From: Spartobacteria bacterium UBA5019
GTDB lineage: Bacteria > Verrucomicrobiota > Verrucomicrobiia > Chthoniobacterales > Terrimicrobiaceae
Direction: 5' to 3'
Assembly (NCBI GenBank): GCA_002396485.1
Contig: DGXZ01000065.1
Span: forward strand, 1-45,082
Length of the DNA: 45,082 nt
The notes beneath the pieces are model-generated. The model saw only the letters and a program-made list of their open reading frames with translations, searched no databases and was not told the origin of the DNA. Positions 8,192 to 15,723 of the stretch are shown here, piece after piece. Position 1 is the stretch's first letter; every line of letters starts with the position of its first letter. Position numbers and translations under genes: made by a program.

Positions 8192-8935
8192 TCAGAGGAT
8201 CGGACGCCTTGATTCGCGGGAGCCGAAATCGACATAGCGGTGTTCGATTTCAGAAGATAGCTCGGTGGCGAAGTTATCGGCCTGAACCAGAAGCGAGCGC
8301 AGCGTCGTGACGAGAAAATTGTAGCCAAACATGGCCGGGATGGCAACGAGAAGACTGATGATGGTGGTGATGAGCGATCCGGAAATTCCGGGCGCCATCG
8401 CGGCGAGGTTGGCATTTCCTGAGGCGGCGATACCTGCGAAGGCGTCCATCACGCCCCAGACGGTACCAAGCAGGCCAAGAAATGGAGCGCCGCTGACAGC
8501 GGTCGAGAGCACGATCATTTTGGATTCGAGGCGGAGGGCGGATTCCCCGACAGCGCGCTCCATGGCGGCTTGGACGGCGCGCATCTGAGCCGGGGTGATT
8601 TTTTCAGCAGTCTTGAGACGCGAGGCGAAGCTTTCATCGACTTCGACGGATCCCAGCATTTGAAAACAGAGTTCGTTGGCGCCGGCTTCGTAGATTTCAA
8701 AAATGTTCGATCCCTCGAAGGCGACGCCCGCCTCGTAGATGCGGAGCGGCTGGCGATCCTGGTGGAAGAGATCTTGGAAACGGTCGTTCTGGCGTTTGCA
8801 AAAACTCAGAAAGCGAATCTTGGTGACCATCACGGACCAGCTGAAAATCGATGCGAGAAAAAGCACAAGGAGGATCAACTTCCCCTCCAGAGTGCTTTCC
8901 GTGAAAGCGTAGATAATACCTGCTGCGATCATCAT
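8192..8935 (-). CDS. exbB: ExbB/TolQ/MotA-family proton-channel subunit
   Basis: A 247-residue inner-membrane protein, first gene of the exbB-exbD-tonB operon. It has one N-terminal membrane helix (about 17-40), a cytoplasmic segment, then two helices separated by the conserved GLLGTVWGVMDAFAGIA region (about 154-170) and the LITTIISLLVAIPAMFGYN region (about 193-211). These are the hallmark TolQ/ExbB channel segments. Two adjacent ATGs (8935 and 8932) could serve as start; neither has a good ribosome-binding site. The 137-base gap to the divergent gene at 9073 should contain promoters for both. Confidence 0.93.
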   Translation of the reverse strand: MMIAAGIIYAFTESTLEGKLILLVLFLASIFSWSVMVTKIRFLSFCKRQNDRFQDLFHQDRQPLRIYEAGVAFEGSNIFEIYEAGANELCFQMLGSVEVDESFASRLKTAEKITPAQMRAVQAAMERAVGESALRLESKMIVLSTAVSGAPFLGLLGTVWGVMDAFAGIAASGNANLAAMAPGISGSLITTIISLLVAIPAMFGYNFLVTTLRSLLVQADNFATELSSEIEHRYVDFGSRESRRPIL

Positions 8936-9072
8936 TTGTAGTATTCCATGGCCCGGACTCGGGGACCTGCTGCCAAAATGCTATCCATAACGAATACATA
9001 AAGACACCCGTCGCTATGGAAATGCAAAACGATTCTTTTGCCAGAGTCAGAGAGCGGAGGTTATAAAAGCTT

Positions 9073-9894
9073 ATGCGCATTTTTTTTCCTATGCTGGCAA
9101 TGATTCTCGCCCTTGCCTTTCCGCTTCGGGCGCAGCAGCCGGCACCCCGTGAGAACCCGTATGATGTCATTGCAAAAATTTTCCAACCTCTCTGGGGTGT
9201 GCTTCTCTCGGAATCGAACGGCGAAAACCGCGCCGCCTCCATTGTACTCGAGATGACCGAAGTCAGCGGGCGGCTTCCGAAGGAAATGAAAGGCGCCACA
9301 CTCCAAGCGGCGGTGCAATTTCCTGACAAAGTGAAATTGGTCGCTCCGGTCTTGGGCGAAACGTTCACGGTCTGCCGCAATGGCGATCAGGTGTGGGCAA
9401 CTCCGGGTTCAAAAGTGGAATACCTCGTCTCGCAATTTCAAGTCGTGCCAAGGAAAGGCACAAAACTGAAAACACCGATCTTTCTACCGATCACTCCCCA
9501 GCAGGCGATCTTCCTGCCAGCGCTATTCTCCGTGAGTCGCCCCGACGTCGCAGAGGTCGAGGAACTCCATGGCGAGAGCTGCCGTGTACTCACAGCGGGT
9601 CTCATGCCGGAACTGGCAAAGGCAACAAAGGCGGAGGATTTCCAAACACGCGTCTGGGTCGCCCCCGGCCATAAAATCCGGCGCATCGAAGTGAAGCGCC
9701 GGGATTTTTCGACTGTGGTGGAGGTGAGGGAAATGACATTCTCCCCTTCCCTGCCAGCTTCAACATGGGAGCCTCCATCGGAGACAACAGATGTCTTCCG
9801 CACCTCTCCAGACATGCTCGAAGGGTTGCTTTACATTGTGATGAACTCTCTCAAGAGCAAGTCGCAGGACACTCCTTGGATTTCGGCCAAGTAG
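9073..9894 (+). CDS. Secreted protein, possibly LolA-like
   Basis: A 273-residue exported protein. Residues 1-20 form a clear signal peptide ending in PLRAQQ, with cleavage near residue 20. The mature part is rich in beta-type segments, with stretches such as PDKVKLVAP and GDQVWATPGSKVEYL that resemble the incomplete-barrel fold of LolA/outer-membrane lipoprotein-sorting proteins. It is longer than LolA (about 200), and I cannot confirm the family by eye. GGAGG lies 12 bases before the ATG. It is divergent from the exbB operon, consistent with an envelope role. No cysteine lipobox is seen. Confidence 0.6.
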   Translation: MRIFFPMLAMILALAFPLRAQQPAPRENPYDVIAKIFQPLWGVLLSESNGENRAASIVLEMTEVSGRLPKEMKGATLQAAVQFPDKVKLVAPVLGETFTVCRNGDQVWATPGSKVEYLVSQFQVVPRKGTKLKTPIFLPITPQQAIFLPALFSVSRPDVAEVEELHGESCRVLTAGLMPELAKATKAEDFQTRVWVAPGHKIRRIEVKRRDFSTVVEVREMTFSPSLPASTWEPPSETTDVFRTSPDMLEGLLYIVMNSLKSKSQDTPWISAK

Positions 9895-9908
9895 CAGGTG
9901 ACTACCGA

Positions 9909-10469
9909 TCAGACCGGTTTCAATGCTGCCTGATGCGGGATTTGTCCACGGTTGCGGAAGGTTTTTTCAAAAGCTGTGAGGACGCACTCGCGACCATCAT
10001 CCCAAGAAATTTCGAGCCAACCCTCACAAGTGAGTTCGCGCATTTCAGCGAAATAGGGACCGTCGTCGGTCATGAGCCGGAGAACACCATCCGGTCGAAG
10101 GATTCGGCGGATTTCGGAGAGGAAGTTTTTTTGAAAAACACGCCGACTTGAATGCCGTCGTTTAGGCCAGGGATCAGGGAAATAAAGGTGAAAAGTCGAA
10201 ACACTGAATGACGGAAGAATCGTGAGTGCCTCGACTCCGAGGCCTTGAATGGCTGCGGCGTTGGATAATCCCAGTCGCAAAGCGCGTGTATTGCATTTGT
10301 TCACGCGGTCTGACTGCTTTTCAATACCAAGAAAATTCGAGACGGGATGCAGCGCGGCCATGCCGATGAGAAACGCGCCTCGGTGACAGCCGAAGTCGAT
10401 CTCCAGAGGCTGGGCCGAGGGCTCGAGCCAAGCACTCGGAATGGTGTGCGTTTTTTCAGGTGAATTCAT
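9909..10469 (-). CDS. trmB: tRNA (guanine-N7)-methyltransferase
   Basis: SAM-dependent enzyme that methylates G46 in the variable loop of tRNAs. At 186 residues it is a little shorter than typical TrmB (210-240), mainly at the N-terminus. The SAM-binding motif I is LEIDFGCHRGAFLI (about 22-35), followed by FLGIEKQ. The diagnostic YFPDPWPKRRHSSRR stretch (about 95-109) contains the family signature. The C-terminus loses a few residues relative to longer homologues. The start overlaps by 14 bases the end of the small, probably frameshifted reading frame upstream on the same strand. Confidence 0.93.
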   Translation of the reverse strand: MNSPEKTHTIPSAWLEPSAQPLEIDFGCHRGAFLIGMAALHPVSNFLGIEKQSDRVNKCNTRALRLGLSNAAAIQGLGVEALTILPSFSVSTFHLYFPDPWPKRRHSSRRVFQKNFLSEIRRILRPDGVLRLMTDDGPYFAEMRELTCEGWLEISWDDGRECVLTAFEKTFRNRGQIPHQAALKPV

Positions 10470-10837
10470 GAAGGACTTGCGGAGGCGGAGGAGTGTGAAC
10501 TTGGCAAGCGGAACTCACAAGGGCAGGCTTGATAAGAGGTGAGAATCTGCAGTTGATGACCGCTGCGGTCGTGAATCGTCCAAGGCGCTGGAAATCATAC
10601 TTCAGACGGCTGATGGGTACCGAGAAGACACCAGTGCCTTGGGGGGCGATAAAGGCAAAGACTGCTCCGCCACCGTAAAGAGTAGTGATCTTTTCGTCCA
10701 GTGCATGAGATGTAGTGTCTTTCGGGGCAACAAAAAAAGATACCAAGCACCACCTGCCATTGCGAACCGGCAAGGATCGCTGGAATCCCTATGTATTGGA
10801 ACTCCGAGCTCTCAGGCTGAGTCCAAAAATCCTTCAT
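10456..10837 (-). pseudogene. Small hypothetical gene apparently split by a frameshift at a homopolymer run
   Basis: Two minus-strand frames fit end to end. The first starts at an ATG at 10837 (MKDFWTQPESSEFQ...) and is good until GIFF. The second continues with VAPKDTTSHALDEK... to a stop at 10456. The switch falls in a run of seven A on the plus strand (U7 in the mRNA) at 10732-10738; removing one base joins the frames into a protein of about 126 residues. It could be a sequencing or assembly error, a real inactivating mutation, or programmed slippage. The joined protein has no motif I recognise. It lies between the MFS gene and trmB on the same strand. Alternatively the downstream frame from 10773 may be used alone. 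Confidence 0.4.
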
Positions 10838-10918
10838 AATTTCGCCATCGGCGACTCACCCGAAGCACTGACCGACGATGCGTTGTTTCTCAACAAAATC
10901 CTGAACGAAGAAAGGCAG

Positions 10919-12175
10919 TTACTCGCGCGCCTCCCGCAAGTGGCGGACTTGCAAAAATGTTATCAGGTTGAGCAGGAAAAGCGCCGCGAAGTAAATGCTG
11001 TGGCGTTTCCAGTGGAAGGCACCTGTGACGACTTCATAAGTGCCAATGAAGTCGAGCGAAATGCCCCAGACGACCGGTGCCGCGCCGAGGCCAAGGCTGC
11101 TGATCACTGTGAAGAGGGCAAAAAAGTGATTGCGCCCCATCTGTGGCATGGTTGCGAAGATGATCCTTGCATTGGCTACATTGAAGGCGGCTCCGGCAAC
11201 GCCACAGATGAAGTTCAAAAGACAAATGACATGCCATTTGCAAGGTATGATTCCGGCCGCAACGAAGAACCAACCGGCTATGGCTCCACCAAAAAGCATG
11301 ATCGCCACTGCAAGAACGGGCTTGCCGCCCAGGCGCTCGATCATTTTTCCAAGAAACGACAAGCTCGCGAGCGCCCCGATGAACGAGACACCCGTCAGAT
11401 ACAGGACCTTGGAGACACTGAATTCCGGAAACTCGTGTAGATATTCCACGGTGAAAACTCCCAAACTGCCGACCACGATGACGAAGGACAGATTGAAGAG
11501 GAGAAGAGAAAAAAACGGTGGGTAAAAAAGAATCTGCTTCCAGGGCACAAGCTCGGAGGATGTGCGCATCTGCTCGCTGCCACACACATCCGGGATGCGC
11601 TTGATGAAAAAAAGCGATCCAGTGCCAGCCAAGGCGCTCACCAGAAAGACAAGCGAGTATTCCATGGAGGCCACGTTGCCGGACATGAGCAGTGCCGAAC
11701 AGAGAAGCGCCATCAGCGAGCCGAAGAATATGAAAATCTGATCGCGGGATAAGAAAACAGCCTTCTCTTCTTCGGGTATAAGAACGGCGATCCATGGCAT
11801 CCAGGCGGTGGACGCTATGCCTCGCAAGAAATTGAACACGAAGAGCGACGCAACCAGGAGGACGATTTTGGCGACTTCATTGAGAAACAAAAGCAAGGGC
11901 ACAGCGGCTACGATAAAAATAAAAATCGTCCGCAGACCCCACCCCATTAAAACGAAACGCTTGTAGCCGTAAACCGGCAGCCACTTGGCTGCTGGCAACT
12001 GGAGCACCGTCATGAGAGGGGTAAATGAGGCGAGAATGCCAACCACACTGGACGTGGCCCCGATGCTCTTTGCGTAGAGAATCATAGGCGCTCCTAGGAT
12101 GATCTGAAAAGACAGAGCGTTCAGGAGCTGGAACCAGTGGATACTGTAGAATCCCGAGGAGGTCTGGTGTTTCAA
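10919..12175 (-). CDS. Major facilitator superfamily transporter
   Basis: A 418-residue polytopic membrane protein with about 12 hydrophobic segments in two halves split by a loop around 195-215, the MFS layout. The N-terminal half has GATSSVVGILASFTPLMTVL and the following YGYKRFVLMGWGLR, which matches the family's loop 2-3 region. The second half has LASLSFLGKMIERLGGKP in the equivalent place. The only plausible start is a TTG at 12175, because no ATG precedes the first helix before an upstream stop. Substrate is unknown; nothing in the neighbourhood specifies it. Confidence 0.82.
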   Translation of the reverse strand: MKHQTSSGFYSIHWFQLLNALSFQIILGAPMILYAKSIGATSSVVGILASFTPLMTVLQLPAAKWLPVYGYKRFVLMGWGLRTIFIFIVAAVPLLLFLNEVAKIVLLVASLFVFNFLRGIASTAWMPWIAVLIPEEEKAVFLSRDQIFIFFGSLMALLCSALLMSGNVASMEYSLVFLVSALAGTGSLFFIKRIPDVCGSEQMRTSSELVPWKQILFYPPFFSLLLFNLSFVIVVGSLGVFTVEYLHEFPEFSVSKVLYLTGVSFIGALASLSFLGKMIERLGGKPVLAVAIMLFGGAIAGWFFVAAGIIPCKWHVICLLNFICGVAGAAFNVANARIIFATMPQMGRNHFFALFTVISSLGLGAAPVVWGISLDFIGTYEVVTGAFHWKRHSIYFAALFLLNLITFLQVRHLREARE

Positions 12176-12220
12176 TGGGGGAGTGACGACGACGCCCGTC
12201 GGAATGGCGTCACGAAGTGG

Positions 12221-12583
12221 TTACTTGGGGAGCGCAGGCTGTAACTCAGCACCAGCGGCTTGGGATGGCAAAACATAAGGCGCTCCCGGCCGATAGATTG
12301 GAGCATCGGTCTTGGGAGGCTGGATGAGGCTGCGCTGGATGTAAGTGGGGTTCGGTGGAGCCGTGAGGTTGTAGCTTCCCTTACCGTCCGGCATCATCGG
12401 CGTTCCCCAACGGGTGCGGCAGACGACTTCATGCGCTTTGACGGGTGTGGCATTGAGAGTGTGGTTCACCATCTCAGGCAACTGAGGCGCAGTGAATGTG
12501 CTAATGATGGAACCGCCGGCGATGAGCAGAGAGATCATGTTGGAAGCATAATAAGCGAATCCTACAAAGAAATGCAATTCCAT
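12221..12583 (-). CDS. Hypothetical small exported or membrane-anchored protein
   Basis: A 120-residue reading frame with a hydrophobic N-terminal segment (about 5-30), followed by a Pro-rich, polar C-terminal half (TAPPNPTYIQ, PPKTDAPIYRPG). This looks like a signal anchor with an extended periplasmic tail. A second ATG at 12538 (MISLLIAGGSII) would give a shorter protein starting at the hydrophobic core. Neither start has a Shine-Dalgarno. It lies 45 bases upstream of the MFS gene on the same strand and is divergent from the channel-like gene. I do not recognise the family. Confidence 0.5.
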   Translation of the reverse strand: MELHFFVGFAYYASNMISLLIAGGSIISTFTAPQLPEMVNHTLNATPVKAHEVVCRTRWGTPMMPDGKGSYNLTAPPNPTYIQRSLIQPPKTDAPIYRPGAPYVLPSQAAGAELQPALPK

Positions 12584-12609
12584 CAGCAGCCCAGCTGAAG
12601 TTTTTCTTC

Positions 12610-13893
12610 GTGATACGGAGTGGATATTTTGAGTTCCTTAGGGAGATGAGTGCCATCTTTGCTTCATACCCGATCCAGTTTGGTCTTGCTTCCACAGCGA
12701 CGGAAGGCGCGCTGGATGCCGCATTGCGGTTGGCCTCCCTGTTCTGTGGAATCTGGCTGCTGTGGGCGGCGATCGCTGCCGCTGTGGGAGTGATGTTGGT
12801 ACCAAGGCCCACATCAGGTTTGCTGGCGCGACTCCTCGCGAGGGGGCTGCATATTTTTTTCCACTTCTGCGCTTCACGTATGAGAAACTACGAGGTGCTC
12901 GACAGATTCCTCAGTGTGCAAGGTCCATCAAACGTTTTGGCTTTTCTGGCAGTCTTTCTCGGAATTTTTATAAGCGCCTTCGCATTTATTTTCTATGGCA
13001 TCACAGGCCTTGGTTTTTCCCAAGCCTTGTATCAAGCAGGCGCTGGAATGACGACGCTGGGCATCACGGAAACTCTCGGCCCTTGGGGACTCGCGGTGGT
13101 TTTTGCGGCCGCCTTCATGGGCAGCACGGTGATCTCGGTATTCATCGGTTACCTGCTAACCCTTTACTCGGCCTACACGGAGAGGGAGACCGTCATGAGC
13201 GAACTCGCGCTGCTCTGCGGCGAGCCATCCTGGGGACCTGAGTTCCTTGTCCGTCTCAAACTCATCCAAGGTTCGGTTGATACGACATCCACCGAAAAGC
13301 TGATCACCTGGATGTGCAGCATGCGCGTTACGCATTACATTTATTCGATTCTTAATCATTTCCGTTCGCCAAGTCCAACCCGACACTGGGTCATTACACT
13401 TTTGAGCGTGCTGGATGCCGCCGCGATCCGTCTCGCGGCGACGCGCGAGGAACCCGACCTGAAACTTGTGCGACTGATCGCCGAGGGTGCGGATACGCTG
13501 CACATGCTCCGACTCAGCGAACTTGCCCGCACGAATGCCCGAATAGACACCCAAGGCATGAGCACTTGGCGTATTGAATCCGAAATCCTCCTCCACAAAG
13601 CAGAATCTGGCGAAGCGGCTCAGGATCCAGGCATCACTCGCAGCGAATGGGACTGGGCGATGGAATTCCTCATCGAGAACGGAATTAGCCTGCAAGACGA
13701 CCGCGATGCATCATGGAGGATCTTCTGTCGGCTAAGGTCGCACTACTATGAGCCAGCCTATTTCCTCGCCGAGATGCTCTTCGCCGTCAACGCGCCGTGG
13801 TCAGGCACGCGGGGTGTGAAGGTTGCAGCGAGCTCGCCCACGCTCTGGCCGCAATTGGCCGAGCAGCGGCGACTCGCAACCGCCATCCCATGA
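12610..13893 (+). CDS. Potassium-channel-like membrane protein with a degenerate selectivity filter
   Basis: A 427-residue protein with membrane helices at about 38-64 and 107-130, a re-entrant-looking segment at 138-152 and a further helix at 158-187; the C-terminal 230 residues are soluble. The segment YQAGAGMTTLGITETLG followed by a helix ending IGYLLTLYSAYTERE resembles bacterial two-helix potassium-channel proteins, whose filter is TTxGYGD followed by a helix ending SYLPxLYxAFxRRE. Here the filter is TTLGIT (148-153), so the GYGD core is missing. The C-terminal region has no recognised domain. The start is a GTG at 12610; an ATG at 12646 is the alternative, but its AGGGAG is immediately adjacent. 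Function may be a sensor or a non-potassium channel (inference). Confidence 0.65.
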   Translation: MIRSGYFEFLREMSAIFASYPIQFGLASTATEGALDAALRLASLFCGIWLLWAAIAAAVGVMLVPRPTSGLLARLLARGLHIFFHFCASRMRNYEVLDRFLSVQGPSNVLAFLAVFLGIFISAFAFIFYGITGLGFSQALYQAGAGMTTLGITETLGPWGLAVVFAAAFMGSTVISVFIGYLLTLYSAYTERETVMSELALLCGEPSWGPEFLVRLKLIQGSVDTTSTEKLITWMCSMRVTHYIYSILNHFRSPSPTRHWVITLLSVLDAAAIRLAATREEPDLKLVRLIAEGADTLHMLRLSELARTNARIDTQGMSTWRIESEILLHKAESGEAAQDPGITRSEWDWAMEFLIENGISLQDDRDASWRIFCRLRSHYYEPAYFLAEMLFAVNAPWSGTRGVKVAASSPTLWPQLAEQRRLATAIP

Positions 13894-13900
13894 AGCTAAA

Positions 13901-14311
13901 TCAGTGTTTCGAGCGGGTGAGCACAAAGGTCTCTTGATCCTTCGTGTTGAATGGCACGTGGGCAGAGTAGAAACCTGACAAGGTATCGCCCTTCTTTTTT
14001 AAAACCGCAGAGTAGTAGGCCCACCCATCCTCGGACATCACAAGATAGACATCCTCGCCTTTCACATGGCCCTCGACGGTGTAGAGACCGATGGTTCCGG
14101 CGATGTGGCTTCCACTTTGTTGCAACCGGGCATCCCCCCACCCTTCGTCGTCAGGCTTCCAATTTCCTGCAACACGAATGTGACCCGAAGCAGGATTCGC
14201 CGCCAACCAAGCGCGGGCTGCGGCGTTGTTGCGGGCGTAGCGCTCCTTGATATTGCAGCCAGTAAGGCTGAGCGAGAGCGTGAGGAGGGTGATGCAAAGG
14301 AACTTCAACAT
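13901..14311 (-). CDS. Small lipoprotein
   Basis: A 136-residue lipoprotein starting at the ATG at 14311, with a signal peptide (MLKFLCITLLTLSLSLTGC) ending in the lipobox LTGC, so Cys19 would be lipidated. The frame extends upstream to 14371, but that extension would bury the signal peptide. The mature part carries short beta-type segments such as GHIRVAGNWKPDDEGWGD, GTIGLYTVEGHVKGEDVYLVM and GFYSAHVPF, suggesting a small beta-barrel-like domain; the family is not recognised. GGGAGGGCGG lies 10-20 bases upstream. It is convergent with the channel-like gene and divergent from purB. Confidence 0.75.
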   Translation of the reverse strand: MLKFLCITLLTLSLSLTGCNIKERYARNNAAARAWLAANPASGHIRVAGNWKPDDEGWGDARLQQSGSHIAGTIGLYTVEGHVKGEDVYLVMSEDGWAYYSAVLKKKGDTLSGFYSAHVPFNTKDQETFVLTRSKH

Positions 14312-14427
14312 GTGTTTATATCCGCCCTCCCGCGTCGTAGGACAAGTGGAATGATGTAAATCCACGCGCATTTTGACGAGCGGGTTGCACCCGTGCGATT
14401 CCTAGGGTTTAAATACCGACCTTCATC

Positions 14428-15723
14428 ATGATTGAACGCTACTCACTGCCCGGCATGCGGTCCGTATGGACCGAACAGCGCAAACTCGAAATCTGGCTCG
14501 AAATTGAAACCCTCGCCTGCGAGGCCATGGCCGAACTCGGCACAATCCCCAAAGAAGACGCCGCCACGATCCGCGCGAAGGGCGCTTTTGACATCAACGC
14601 TGTCCGCGAAATCGAAAAACGCACGAACCACGATGTCATCGCTTTCATCGAAGATGTCGCATCCCGCGTCGGCCCTGCCGCCCGCTGGATTCACCAAGGC
14701 CTGACCTCCTCCGACCTGCTCGACACCACACTCGCGGTGCAGATGCTTGAATCCTTCGAAATTTTAGAAAAAGACCTGATCGCTTTGCGCGAGGCCGTGG
14801 CAGTTCGCGCCAAGGAATTCAAATTCACACCCATGATCGGCCGCAGCCATGGCATCCATGCGGAACCGATCAGTTTCGGCCTGAAAATGGCACTCATGTA
14901 TGACGAGTTCACACGCAGCCTCGATCGCCTGCGCGAGATGCGCGAGCGCATCCGAGTCGGAAAAATTAGCGGTGCTGTGGGAACCCACGCCCACCTTGAT
15001 CCCGAGGTCGAGCGCCGCGTCTGCGAACGCCTAAATCTGAAAGCCGCCGCACTCTCCACGCAGATTCTCCAGCGCGACCGCCATGCGGAGTTCATGACCA
15101 ATCTCGCACTCATCGCTTCCAGCATCGACCGCTGGGCGACGGAATTCCGCCATCTGCAGCGCACCGAGGTGCTCGAGGTGGAGGAGTATTTCAGCGAGGG
15201 ACAAAAAGGCAGCAGCGCCATGCCGCACAAGCGCAATCCCATCACCGGTGAACGCCTGAGTGGACTCGCCCGCGTCATTCGTGGAAATGCCATGGCCGCG
15301 CTTGAAAATGTCGCCCTCTGGCACGAGCGCGACATCAGCCATAGCTCGGTCGAGCGGATTATTCTTCCAGACAGCTGCACGCTTCTGGACTACATGCTGG
15401 TGACACTCACCAAGCTGGTCTCGAGGCTTATCGTCTATCCAGATAACATGCGCCGCAACATGGAACTCACAGGCGGTCTCTACGCCAGCCAGTCCGCGCT
15501 CCTCATGCTCACCGAAAAAGGCATGGAGCGCAAAGACGCCTACGAAGCCGTTCAACGCGCCGCCATGAAGACCTGGAAGGACAAGGGTGGACTCGCGAAG
15601 AACCTCGCCGAGGAGCCAACCGTCTCTGCGCATCTCTCCGCCGAGGAAATCCAGGATGCCTGCGCACCAGACCGCCACTTCCGCCATGTCGAAGCCAAGT
15701 TCCGGGCCGTTGGAATTGTTTGA
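14428..15723 (+). CDS. purB: Adenylosuccinate lyase
   Basis: Catalyses two fumarate-releasing steps of purine synthesis (SAICAR to AICAR, and adenylosuccinate to AMP). The protein is 431 residues, normal for the bacterial enzyme. The fumarase/aspartase superfamily signature is present as GSSAMPHKRNPITGE (about 264-278), containing the catalytic serine loop. The TSSDLLDT stretch (about 92-99) and GRSHGIHAEP (about 137-146) hold the general-acid/base histidine regions. No Shine-Dalgarno is visible before the ATG. Its last 38 bases overlap the predicted start of ligA in another frame. Confidence 0.97.
   Translation: MIERYSLPGMRSVWTEQRKLEIWLEIETLACEAMAELGTIPKEDAATIRAKGAFDINAVREIEKRTNHDVIAFIEDVASRVGPAARWIHQGLTSSDLLDTTLAVQMLESFEILEKDLIALREAVAVRAKEFKFTPMIGRSHGIHAEPISFGLKMALMYDEFTRSLDRLREMRERIRVGKISGAVGTHAHLDPEVERRVCERLNLKAAALSTQILQRDRHAEFMTNLALIASSIDRWATEFRHLQRTEVLEVEEYFSEGQKGSSAMPHKRNPITGERLSGLARVIRGNAMAALENVALWHERDISHSSVERIILPDSCTLLDYMLVTLTKLVSRLIVYPDNMRRNMELTGGLYASQSALLMLTEKGMERKDAYEAVQRAAMKTWKDKGGLAKNLAEEPTVSAHLSAEEIQDACAPDRHFRHVEAKFRAVGIV

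Noticed and set aside
14385..14414. Possible promoter TTGCAC - 18 bases - TTAAAT before purB
   Set aside because: Weak match to consensus, and it would leave only about seven bases of leader; not enough to annotate.
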